Positions 9,366 to 16,323 of a stretch of DNA of 64,000 nt are shown piece after piece (positions within the stretch are counted from its first letter, which is position 1; the number at the start of each line of letters is the position of its first letter). The translations under genes were made by a program, and so were the position numbers. Under the pieces are notes generated by a model. It ran no database searches. It worked only from the letters and a program-made list of their open reading frames with translations, and had not been told where the DNA came from. The DNA comes from G963667075 sp963667075 (GTDB lineage: Bacteria > Pseudomonadota > Alphaproteobacteria > Micavibrionales > Micavibrionaceae), in contig OY762938.1 in assembly GCA_963667075.1 (NCBI GenBank), positions 1,488,001 to 1,552,000 of the forward strand, in the 5' to 3' direction.

Positions 9366-9427
9366 CGGACGCGATCCGGCATCTATAGGCCTTACAGAGC
9401 ATACGAATGGACCCCGTTTTCACGGGG
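9366..9427. repeat. Palindromic intergenic repeat fragment
   Basis: It contains CCGGA-CGCGA-TCCGG at 9366-9380 and CCCCGT/ACGGGG at 9412-9427. The context CATCCCGGAC...TCCGGCATCTATAGG resembles the CCGGAT-type palindromic repeats scattered between alphaproteobacterial genes. A related half-element occurs at 44527-44548 beyond the CRISPR array. Confidence 0.45.
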
Positions 9428-9549
9428 AAAGCAATAATTGGAGCTTTTGCGAAAGCCTTGCATAGAATGATGCATACCTTTCCTGGCGTGACCGAAAACC
9501 CCGTGCACTAAGAGTTTAAGTTATGTTAAAATAAAAGTAGCAGAAAAGT

Positions 9550-9578
9550 TTGCATAATACGGAACAGATGCGTATAAT
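9550..9578 (+). promoter_or_regulatory. Sigma-70-type promoter, distal copy
   Basis: TTGCAT (9550-9555) and a perfect TATAAT (9573-9578) are separated by 17 bp. It lies 134 bp upstream of the gene at 9712. The sequence GCGTATAATAGGG around the -10 is repeated exactly at the proximal copy. Confidence 0.55.
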
Positions 9579-9642
9579 AGGGATAAGTTGGAAACATGAA
9601 AGCCCGTAACATACGGAAAAAGAAGAAAAAACCAAACCTTCT

Positions 9643-9671
9643 TTGCAGAGTCCAAAAGGACAGCGTATAAT
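9643..9671 (+). promoter_or_regulatory. Sigma-70-type promoter, proximal copy
   Basis: TTGCAG (9643-9648) and a perfect TATAAT (9666-9671) are separated by 17 bp, exactly 93 bp downstream of an equivalent promoter. It would start transcription about 35 bp before the ATG at 9712. Confidence 0.6.
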
Positions 9672-9711
9672 AGGGGCAAGACTGAAAAGGTTAATAAGAG
9701 GAGTTGATATT

Positions 9712-10797
9712 ATGAGCATATGGCAAGCAGCAGGTCCATTCATGGCGAGTATCGCTGAGAAGGTGGGGCTGAAAGGTCTTTTAGGTATGGTCGCTGGTGG
9801 TTTTGTTGTTCAGAACGCGAACCAGTGGCATGACGAATATCTTTTGAAGCCTATGGCAGAAAAAAGACAACAAGAGCTCGGTGGTCGTCAGACTAGAATT
9901 GAAGAAAGCAGAGCTGCTGCCGTGAAGATGCAGATTGATCTTCTTGGTCAAGAGGCGCAGACAGAAATTGAAGCTGCCAGAAGCTCATTGCAAGGTGATA
10001 TTGGCTTTATCAATTTCTGGAATGGCACCTTTGGGCAGATTCTTAGGCTTATTCCCGCCGTGAATGAGTGGGCGACTAATAATATTACAGATAAACAGTC
10101 TAAGATTGATATTGCTCAGAAAAATATCGACGATATTCATAGGAAAATGGAAGCTATGATGCGTGATCCTGATGGTTATTTTGCAACTCAGGATGCTGAA
10201 AGAAATAATGAGGCTCCTGCAGCGGTAGGTGCGGTTCCGGCTGTGACCTCTGAAATTACAACCTCTGAAACAGAAATTGCTCAGCAGGCTGAGCAGGACC
10301 CAGATCTCCTGCATCGTGTATTGGTTGCCAGAGATGGCCTTATGCACGGTGGTGTTAGTGTGCTTGGCTCAGTTTTGGGTCTTCCTCACTGGGTTGGTGA
10401 GAAAGTGGGCGTTGATATGCCTGACGGTATGAGCGCTGAGTCAATTACTGATAAACTTCATGCACTTAATACTTTCGTGGACTACAATCTTACGCCACAT
10501 GCATTGCTTGTGAGAGCTTTCAAAGTTGCAAATGGTGGAGATTTGACAGAAAGGTATGATGTTAAACAGGTAGATGATCTGGACAAAGCCGTCCATAAAT
10601 ATTCTTCTTTTGCAGGTGAGGCTCTGGCAGCGGGCGCTGTTGGTGGTGGTGCTGCTGTTAGGCTTGCGCCCAAGTTTATGACGATGGGAAAATGGGGTAA
10701 AATGGCAACAAGCGTTGCTGGTCAAGAGGCTGCAACGACAGTTACGGACCTTGTTCGTAAGACGCCGAATTTGCCAGTACCAGTTTTTGCTCCCTAG
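9712..10797 (+). CDS. Hypothetical protein, first gene of an uncharacterised island
   Basis: Not recognised. The start is the ATG at 9712, preceded by the SD AAGAGGAG; this gives 361 aa beginning MSIWQAAGPFMAS. Residues about 10-35 are hydrophobic and glycine-rich (GLLGMVAGGFVV). A charged, probably coiled-coil stretch follows (about 45-100). The middle is Ala/Glu/Thr-rich and acidic, and near the C-terminus is a second Gly/Ala-rich hydrophobic segment (AGEALAAGAVGGGAAV). There is no cleavable signal peptide. It sits behind two promoters and is followed by a strong terminator, so it is probably a single-gene unit that is well expressed. A membrane-active or structural role is possible, but no homology supports it. 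Confidence 0.7.
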   Translation: MSIWQAAGPFMASIAEKVGLKGLLGMVAGGFVVQNANQWHDEYLLKPMAEKRQQELGGRQTRIEESRAAAVKMQIDLLGQEAQTEIEAARSSLQGDIGFINFWNGTFGQILRLIPAVNEWATNNITDKQSKIDIAQKNIDDIHRKMEAMMRDPDGYFATQDAERNNEAPAAVGAVPAVTSEITTSETEIAQQAEQDPDLLHRVLVARDGLMHGGVSVLGSVLGLPHWVGEKVGVDMPDGMSAESITDKLHALNTFVDYNLTPHALLVRAFKVANGGDLTERYDVKQVDDLDKAVHKYSSFAGEALAAGAVGGGAAVRLAPKFMTMGKWGKMATSVAGQEAATTVTDLVRKTPNLPVPVFAP

Positions 10798-10826
10798 TAT
10801 AGGTTTCTAAAATATAACTGATTTTT

Positions 10827-10857
10827 AAAGGCCGCAAGTAAGCGGCCTTTAATTTTG
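10827..10857 (+). terminator. Intrinsic terminator
   Basis: A perfect 9-bp stem (AAAGGCCGC / GCGGCCTTT) with a 6-nt loop is followed by AATTTTGTCT. It ends the transcript of the gene at 9712. The same stem recurs at 11559-11584. Confidence 0.8.
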
Positions 10858-10912
10858 TCTTGAAATATATGTTAAATTCTGTTTAATTTCTTATGTGAAT
10901 ATGGAGGCTTAT

Positions 10913-11530
10913 ATGATGGATGGAAATTTTTCTGAACAGGGAATTTCAAGCAGTGAATTTCTTAAACTTAAAGCGGAGAATTTAGCTATAAAAGAAGCTA
11001 TTCTGGATGAAAGGGAGGCTTTGATAAGGGAGGCTGCAGACATTAAAGGAAAGAGGATTTCTAAAGATATTGAAAAACTTAGACGCTTGGAAGAAGCTGG
11101 CCCATTAATGCGTACTTTGCTAAATCCATTTCTTATATCAGGGGCTGTTATTACGGCGATTATCGGGGCTGTTGTTGCGTATAATTTATGGCCAGAGCCT
11201 TCAGCCGTGTTTAAGGCACAAAAAGCTTCTGTTGAACATAGGCTAAGCTTACACGCAGGGGAGGCTGACACACCTTTTTCCAAGTGCTCTTATCAGGCAA
11301 ACAGCGATGCTTTTTCCTATACTGTAGAAGGTATGGCTCGTAGTTTTAATAGTGCAGGAAAGTTGCCTCCTGCTGTACATGATGCTTTTAGGAATTCATT
11401 TGAACGTGCGCGGGCAAATGCTATGAAAGCCTGTGAAGGGAAGGCGGGGGAGATTGAATATAATCTACAGAGAAGGCAAAATGTTGAGAACAGTATGCGG
11501 GGATTGGTTGAATATTTGAGGGTTAAGTAA
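10913..11530 (+). CDS. Hypothetical single-pass membrane protein
   Basis: Not recognised. GGAGG at 10903-10907 favours the adjacent ATGs at 10913/10916; the in-frame GTG at 10895 has no such site. The product is about 205 aa: a charged, helical N-terminal region (about 1-65, probably coiled coil), one membrane segment (FLISGAVITAIIGAVVAYNLW, about 75-95) and a soluble C-terminal domain with two cysteines (KCSYQ and KACEG). It is bracketed by two near-identical terminators, so it is transcribed alone. The topology is plausible for a membrane-anchored periplasmic or cytoplasmic helical protein. Confidence 0.65.
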   Translation: MMDGNFSEQGISSSEFLKLKAENLAIKEAILDEREALIREAADIKGKRISKDIEKLRRLEEAGPLMRTLLNPFLISGAVITAIIGAVVAYNLWPEPSAVFKAQKASVEHRLSLHAGEADTPFSKCSYQANSDAFSYTVEGMARSFNSAGKLPPAVHDAFRNSFERARANAMKACEGKAGEIEYNLQRRQNVENSMRGLVEYLRVK

Positions 11531-11558
11531 AATATAAGGATGATAGACTCCGGATAAC

Positions 11559-11584
11559 AAAGGCCGCTCACTTGCGGCCTTTTT
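11559..11584 (+). terminator. Intrinsic terminator
   Basis: The stem AAAGGCCGC / GCGGCCTTT has a 6-nt loop (TCACTT) followed by a T-run. The stem arms are identical to those of the terminator at 10827, with a near-complementary loop. It terminates the preceding membrane-protein gene. Confidence 0.85.
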
Positions 11585-11663
11585 CATTTTTGGGTTGTGG
11601 TATTACGAAAAATATTGTATGCGTGGGTATCCAGAATAACAGAAATTTTTTGAGTAAAGATAA

Positions 11664-12632
11664 ATGGCTTACAAACCAATGAACCCATATGACCCATTAG
11701 GTACTGAAGTTGAAAGAATGCAGTATTATGAATGGGAAAGAAGGTATGCGCCTAAAAAAACATCTTTTAAGCAGCCTAATGCGGGAGGCACGGAGCAGGC
11801 TTCTGGCCCCCTTAATTCAACGACTTCTTCTGATGAACTAAGAAAAAAATCTGAACAGGAAGCTGCTCAAAGAAGAGCAGAAGAAGACGCAAGACAGGCG
11901 CAAAGGGCTGTGTCGGAGCAGCGGAAGCAGTTCAGAAGAGAACTTCGGGAGCATCTTCTTCAGGAAGTAGTTTCAGAAATCGAAGAAATAGAAGATCCTC
12001 AGGAAAAAAAAGAAGCATATAAGCTAGTTTCAAGAGCTCTTTGGTTTGGAGCTGTCATCTATGCAGCTTTTCTAGGCGGTGTAATTGGGTTTGTGAATTA
12101 TGAAAAGGAAATACTTTCAAAATTTTCTGCTGTTTTTCAGGGAGGTCTTGTTGTTACGGGTCTTTCAGGGGCAGGATATTGGTATGCAAAAGCAAAAAAG
12201 AAGACGAAGCAATTGGTGAATTCTATGCTCGGTGGTGGGGCGTTAGGGTTTGTTTGTAAAGGGCCTCTTGTTGGATCAGATTTCGAGGTTGCGGCGGCTA
12301 ACCTTATGCTTATGGCCGGTGTTGGTATTCCAGCCTATCATTATAATAAAACAGAAGACCCACATAAAAAGAAGCTTTGTGTTGCGTTTGGTGCGAGCAC
12401 AGTGGTTGGGGCTGTTTTGACTGGTATGGTTTATTCCCATCAGTTTTCTTCTCCAGATCACAATGCTGCGTCTGCAAAAATCAGTGAACAGCCTCCTATT
12501 ATAGAGTTAGATCAAGGGCAGGGAGGAAAAGGGCCAGAAGATACCTATCGTTCTGCTATTGAAAACTATCTGGCGATGAGAGAGTCTCAGATTTCTCAAC
12601 ACCCCGTTATTGAGCAAATAACGCCTAAATAG
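11664..12632 (+). CDS. Hypothetical multi-pass membrane protein with coiled coil
   Basis: Not recognised. The product is 322 aa. The N-terminus is Tyr/Pro-rich (MAYKPMNPYDPLG), followed by a highly charged Glu/Arg/Gln region (about 55-115) predicted to form a long coiled coil. Then come four or five hydrophobic segments (about 128-265) and a polar C-terminal tail. The SD is weak. It belongs to the run of unrecognised genes that starts at 9712 and, like the two before it, combines a helical charged region with membrane segments. It converges on the lipoprotein gene 5 bp downstream. Confidence 0.65.
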   Translation: MAYKPMNPYDPLGTEVERMQYYEWERRYAPKKTSFKQPNAGGTEQASGPLNSTTSSDELRKKSEQEAAQRRAEEDARQAQRAVSEQRKQFRRELREHLLQEVVSEIEEIEDPQEKKEAYKLVSRALWFGAVIYAAFLGGVIGFVNYEKEILSKFSAVFQGGLVVTGLSGAGYWYAKAKKKTKQLVNSMLGGGALGFVCKGPLVGSDFEVAAANLMLMAGVGIPAYHYNKTEDPHKKKLCVAFGASTVVGAVLTGMVYSHQFSSPDHNAASAKISEQPPIIELDQGQGGKGPEDTYRSAIENYLAMRESQISQHPVIEQITPK

Positions 12633-12636
12633 GCCT

Positions 12637-13110
12637 TTATGTCTGAGGTGGTTTGAGTCGTTCAGGTTTCAGGCTGTCAGGGAATTTGGGGGAGAAGATT
12701 ATTGTTTTTTCGCCGTTTCCTGTGTTCTTTTCTGTCACGTCGAATGGATCTTCTTCTTCCGGTGGTTCAAAATCTTCTTCCGAGATCAGGCCTTTGGCTT
12801 TCATGGCTTCAAAGGCGGCTTTGATATCGGTATTTTCTGCGGCCATATATTCCACCAGTTTTCTGGCAGCTGCGATTTTTCCGTTGTCTGCCAGCATACG
12901 TAGTGTGGTTAATGTGGCGCAGTCCATATTAAATTCTTCCGTGGCACTGCTAAACAGGCCGAGGAAATTATACTGGTCCTGATCCATACAGGGATCAGAG
13001 GGGCCGAGTGGTTTTGCAATCGGTCTTGCGCAACCTGTAAAAGTAACGCCAGCCACCGCCATGCCAAAGCATATAACAAGGGTAGGGGAGATAATCTGTT
13101 TTAGTTTCAT
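12637..13110 (-). CDS. Hypothetical lipoprotein
   Basis: A protein of 157 aa with a type II signal peptide: a Lys-containing n-region, a hydrophobic core and the lipobox FTGC (Cys about residue 26), so it should be lipidated and anchored in the envelope. The mature part is mostly helical (MRMLADNGKIAAARKLVEYMAA-type heptads) and acidic, ending in a Pro-rich tail. It has a clear promoter (TTGACA-17-TAAAAT, 13142-13170). The secreted repeat protein at 13233 lies upstream on the same strand and ends in its own terminator, so the two are separate units. No family was recognised. Confidence 0.75.
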   Translation of the reverse strand: MKLKQIISPTLVICFGMAVAGVTFTGCARPIAKPLGPSDPCMDQDQYNFLGLFSSATEEFNMDCATLTTLRMLADNGKIAAARKLVEYMAAENTDIKAAFEAMKAKGLISEEDFEPPEEEDPFDVTEKNTGNGEKTIIFSPKFPDSLKPERLKPPQT

Positions 13111-13141
13111 ATTATATACCTCCGTTTAAAAATTATGCCGC

Positions 13142-13170
13142 ATTTTACATATATTCACTCTTTTTGTCAA
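13142..13170 (-). promoter_or_regulatory. Sigma-70 promoter of the lipoprotein gene
   Basis: Read on the minus strand, TTGACA (13165-13170) and TAAAAT (13142-13147) are separated by 17 bp, close to consensus. It would start transcription about 25 bp before the lipoprotein start codon. It overlaps the T-run of the upstream gene's terminator. Confidence 0.7.
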
Positions 13171-13202
13171 GAAAAACCGCCGGGCTGTGCGGCGCGGCGG
13201 TT
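13170..13202 (-). terminator. Intrinsic terminator of the tandem-repeat protein gene
   Basis: On the minus strand, AACCGCCG / CGGCGGTT (13195-13202 with 13175-13182) form a GC-rich stem with a 12-nt loop and a TTTTTC tract. It lies 30 bp past the stop of the gene at 13233. Confidence 0.75.
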
Positions 13203-13232
13203 AAATTCTTTATGATGACCGTGGAAACGGTT

Positions 13233-14225
13233 TTATTTAGATCCAAAACCAAAAGAGAAAGGTTTTGGTGCAGTCTCTGGATTTTCTGTATGGGCCTGCA
13301 TTTTAGACACGGCCTTATCAACGGCTGGCAGTGTGTCTCTGAGTGCTTCAATACCCATTGTGGCAGCTTGATCTGCTGCTGCTTTGTTTTCTGGCGATGC
13401 GTTTGGATCGATGGCCAGTCTCCAGCCCATTTCAAGGAGCCTTTGAGCGGTTTCAACCTCAGCACATGGAACGATCAATCGCGTGTTGTGTGCACCAATT
13501 GTGCCGGCTACGTCACCGAAGAAGCGGAGTGTAAACGACCCGCCATAACTGCCAAGGCATTTTGACGCACTTAACGCCGCTGTACCCGCAGGGTTTGCAG
13601 GGCCGTCATAGCCGTCATTTTTTTCTTCATGGTTGTAATGGAAGCTGTTGTCCGCAGAGGATTTTGCCTCGGTTTGTTGGTTTTGATCACCCTGTTTCAT
13701 GTCACCTTGTATCATATCACCTTGTATCATATCACCTTGTATCATATCACCTTGCGTCTGAGTTCCGGTAAGTGTTTGATCACCTTGTGTCTGAGTTCCG
13801 GTAAGTGTTTGATCACCTTGTGTCTGAGTTCCGGTAAGTGTTTGATCACCTTGTGTCTGAGTTCCGGTAAGTGTTTGATCACCTTGTGTCTGAGTTCCGG
13901 TAAGTGTTTGATCACCTTGTATGTTAGTGCCATCAAAATTTTGGGTTCCATCAAACTGTTGAGTGCCTGTAAAGGTATCATCACCGCCGTTTACATTGAC
14001 ATCAACATCAGAAATGCCTGTACCCTCGGCAGTGGCACCTGTTGTCACATCCACATCGTTAACATTGTTGTTACCATTCTGGTTAGAATTAGCGTTCTGG
14101 TTTGTAGTACCAGCAGGAGGTGGTCCGCCACAGTATGGTTCATCACAGCCGCCAGCATAGGCGTTTGAAAATGCTACGGATAGGCAAAGTGCCGTCATGG
14201 TAGCTGTTTTTTGGAATATATTCAT
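13233..14225 (-). CDS. Secreted protein with 11-residue tandem repeats
   Basis: Not recognised. The product is 330 aa with a Sec signal peptide (MNIFQKTATMTALCLSVAFS, cleavage near NAYA-G). The mature N-terminus is Asn/Gln/Thr/Gly-rich. About five copies of an 11-residue unit (GDQTLTGTQTQ) follow, then four copies of a 5-residue unit (QGDMI/K), then a folded C-terminal domain (about 200-330) with two cysteines. The Gln/Thr/Gly repeats resemble beta-solenoid or fibrous surface proteins. Expression appears independent of its neighbours. A cell-surface or matrix component is plausible but unproven. Confidence 0.7.
   Translation of the reverse strand: MNIFQKTATMTALCLSVAFSNAYAGGCDEPYCGGPPPAGTTNQNANSNQNGNNNVNDVDVTTGATAEGTGISDVDVNVNGGDDTFTGTQQFDGTQNFDGTNIQGDQTLTGTQTQGDQTLTGTQTQGDQTLTGTQTQGDQTLTGTQTQGDQTLTGTQTQGDMIQGDMIQGDMIQGDMKQGDQNQQTEAKSSADNSFHYNHEEKNDGYDGPANPAGTAALSASKCLGSYGGSFTLRFFGDVAGTIGAHNTRLIVPCAEVETAQRLLEMGWRLAIDPNASPENKAAADQAATMGIEALRDTLPAVDKAVSKMQAHTENPETAPKPFSFGFGSK
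13695..13755 (-). repeat. 15-bp tandem repeat, four copies
   Basis: The unit, around TATCATATCACCTTG, encodes QGDMI/K in the same secreted protein. It directly adjoins the 33-bp repeats and shares the ATCACCTTG core with them. Confidence 0.8.
13761..13925 (-). repeat. 33-bp tandem repeat, five near-perfect copies
   Basis: The unit, containing GTTCCGGTAAGTGTTTGATC, recurs every 33 bp and encodes the 11-residue repeat. Copies are almost identical at DNA level, which implies recent expansion or ongoing homogenisation and makes the tract prone to copy-number change. Confidence 0.85.
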
Positions 14226-14382
14226 GTTCTCGTACCTTCATTAACTTGGTTTTAGTTTCGGGATTATGGTTCACAGAGCATTTTATATCTGCTTATGTCA
14301 AGAAAAATCGTTAAATGTTTGAAAAATAACATATATTTAACTTTAGTTTGATTTATTTTACGGAAGTGTGTAAAACGGTTCC

Positions 14383-16323
14383 ATGATTAGAGACATGGAC
14401 ATAATAGTTGACGGGGCGGAACGCGTTACGCTTCTGGTTCCGGGACATATTAATAAAAGGAAGCCTTTGACGCTTTCTTTGCAGGATGATTCCGTGACGC
14501 TGCATACGGAAAACGAGTGTATCTCTAAAGTTGAACATGTGGGGCGGAAAACGATTGACCTGCTCTCCCGCTCCCAAAATATAGATCTGATTGCATCGCC
14601 TGATGCCGAAAAGCCGTCCTTGGATGTCTCACATAGTGCGGCTGTTAAGGATGAACGTACGGTACCGTCTCCTGTAACGCAGAAGAAAAAAGGATTCTTT
14701 TCACGGCTTTTGGGCAGAAAAGAAAATGATTCTATTATTGCGCCGCTCAGTGAACGGGAAGTTGATCCGGCCGCTGGCGAAAAACGGCGAAAATATTTTT
14801 CTATGGCCTGGAATATAAGCAAGAGAGCTGGCACGATGATGGCGGTGAGCTCTGCGATTGGCTTTGCTACGGGGCCTTTGGGGGTTGTTGCTTTTTCATT
14901 GGGGCGGCGTGTTTACTCTGGTTACAAAGCGCACAAAGAAGCCGAAGCGGCCGGGCAGGCACAATCGCCTTTCTTTAGTCTTGCGACTCTCAAAAAAAAG
15001 ATGACAGATGCCGGCAAAGGCTTGAAAGATAGCTGGACAGCCTTTCGTTCTGGCCCCAAAGGCAAATGGGGGCAGGTTGCAAGAGGTTTGCTCCCCGCAC
15101 TTAGTATTGGTGGGTTGGCCCTGACGCTTGTTGGTCTGGAGACAGCACTGGGTGATGTCTTTGATGGCAGCGAAGCTCTGGCCAGCACGTTTAATGAGGC
15201 GGCTGTGCCGTTGCCGGACATAGAAGATGTTGCGCCGGAAGCTGCGAATGCGGCTGTTTTGGCAGAGGAGGCCTCTGCGGCCGGGCAGGCTTTTTCTGTT
15301 ACGCTTGAAACATTGCAGCAATTTGCTGCGCGTATTAAGGATGATGTGACCGGGCAGCTTGCTAAAGAAGCCTTGTCCCGTGCGGTTAATGGGTCGGATC
15401 AGGCCTTGGCTGATTTGGGGTACCACTTCTATAACGGAGATGGTGTATCGCAAAATATTGAGTGGGGAAGAGAATTTTATAAATTGGCAGCGGACGCTCA
15501 TGTGCCGGGCGCACAAGAAAATCTCGACTGGATTAACAGAGTACATCCGGTGCCGGTTTCTGCTGTGGCTGATCTTGATGAAGATGTCATTACTGCGCCG
15601 CTGGCGGCTGAACATGTAACGCCTGCTGCGGATGCTCAGGTAGCAACAATGGGTGTTTACGATGATACAGCACCGATAATTGAAGCGGATTTACCGCCTG
15701 AAACGTTATCGCCGCTTCAGCGTGTGCAATCTCTTGAGTATGATATAACTGGCAGACTGGCTAAAGAAGCTCTGGCGCGTGCGGTTAATGGGTCGGATCA
15801 GGCTTTGGCTGATTTGGGGTATCACCTCTATAACGGGGATGGTGTGCCAAGGAATATTGATCTCGCTAAAGAATTATATCGTATGGCTGCGGATGCTCAT
15901 GTGCCGGGTGCACAGGAAAACCTCGACTGGATTAACAGGATTCATCCTGCCTCTGATATTGGACAGGTTCTTGACAGTCAGGGCGGTGAAGAAATGCTCG
16001 CTGCGGCCGCGGAACCAGAGTCAGTGCCAGTTCCAAATCCAAATGAAATCGCAGCCTGTAAAGTTGTGAACCAGCCGGATGGTGGTTTTAATGTTAGATG
16101 TACAGTAAAGGACGATGTATTCGATCCAGGCGAAAAGATTACTGTATCAGATGATTTTGGCCGTGTTTCGCTCGAACTTGACGAAAACACACCGCCTCAG
16201 GACACCGAGCGTTTCTTGAACAAGTTTGGCTTAAAAAGAGCCCTTGATGCATTGATGTCCCGTCCTGAAATTGCTTCAGTCGCTGGCAGTAGCGGGGTTT
16301 CCCCTGTTTCGTTGAAACTTTAA
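14383..16323 (+). CDS. Sel1-repeat protein with internal hydrophobic segments
   Basis: A protein of 646 aa. The N-terminal 130 residues are polar with no signal peptide. Two glycine-rich hydrophobic segments follow (about 145-175 and 228-250). Two long, nearly identical Sel1/TPR-like units (about 325-385 and 463-520) each contain AKEAL.RAVNGSDQALADLG and end in VPGAQENLDWIN. The C-terminal about 100 residues carry a Cys pair (ACKVV, RCTVK) in a small beta-rich domain. Sel1 repeats mediate protein-protein contacts, often in envelope or signalling scaffolds. The start is uncertain (14383 or 14395; neither has a good SD). It ends overlapping the convergent ilvA stop by 3 bp. Confidence 0.7.
   Translation: MIRDMDIIVDGAERVTLLVPGHINKRKPLTLSLQDDSVTLHTENECISKVEHVGRKTIDLLSRSQNIDLIASPDAEKPSLDVSHSAAVKDERTVPSPVTQKKKGFFSRLLGRKENDSIIAPLSEREVDPAAGEKRRKYFSMAWNISKRAGTMMAVSSAIGFATGPLGVVAFSLGRRVYSGYKAHKEAEAAGQAQSPFFSLATLKKKMTDAGKGLKDSWTAFRSGPKGKWGQVARGLLPALSIGGLALTLVGLETALGDVFDGSEALASTFNEAAVPLPDIEDVAPEAANAAVLAEEASAAGQAFSVTLETLQQFAARIKDDVTGQLAKEALSRAVNGSDQALADLGYHFYNGDGVSQNIEWGREFYKLAADAHVPGAQENLDWINRVHPVPVSAVADLDEDVITAPLAAEHVTPAADAQVATMGVYDDTAPIIEADLPPETLSPLQRVQSLEYDITGRLAKEALARAVNGSDQALADLGYHLYNGDGVPRNIDLAKELYRMAADAHVPGAQENLDWINRIHPASDIGQVLDSQGGEEMLAAAAEPESVPVPNPNEIAACKVVNQPDGGFNVRCTVKDDVFDPGEKITVSDDFGRVSLELDENTPPQDTERFLNKFGLKRALDALMSRPEIASVAGSSGVSPVSLKL

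Larger units (their letters stand above)
9027..9711. other. Non-coding region rich in palindromes, 685 bp
   Basis: No credible coding frame is present. It holds a long inverted repeat (9049-9116), a run of short perfect hairpins (9204-9293), a CCGGA/TCCGG palindrome (9366-9380), a CCCCGT/ACGGGG hairpin (9412-9427) and two promoter-like sequences (9550-9578 and 9643-9671). The palindromes look like dispersed intergenic repeat (REP/MITE-type) DNA rather than a gene. Confidence 0.7.

Noticed and set aside
13629..14168. 179-codon plus-strand frame opposite the repeat protein
   Set aside because: It is created by the tandem repeats on the other strand; no SD and no protein-like composition.
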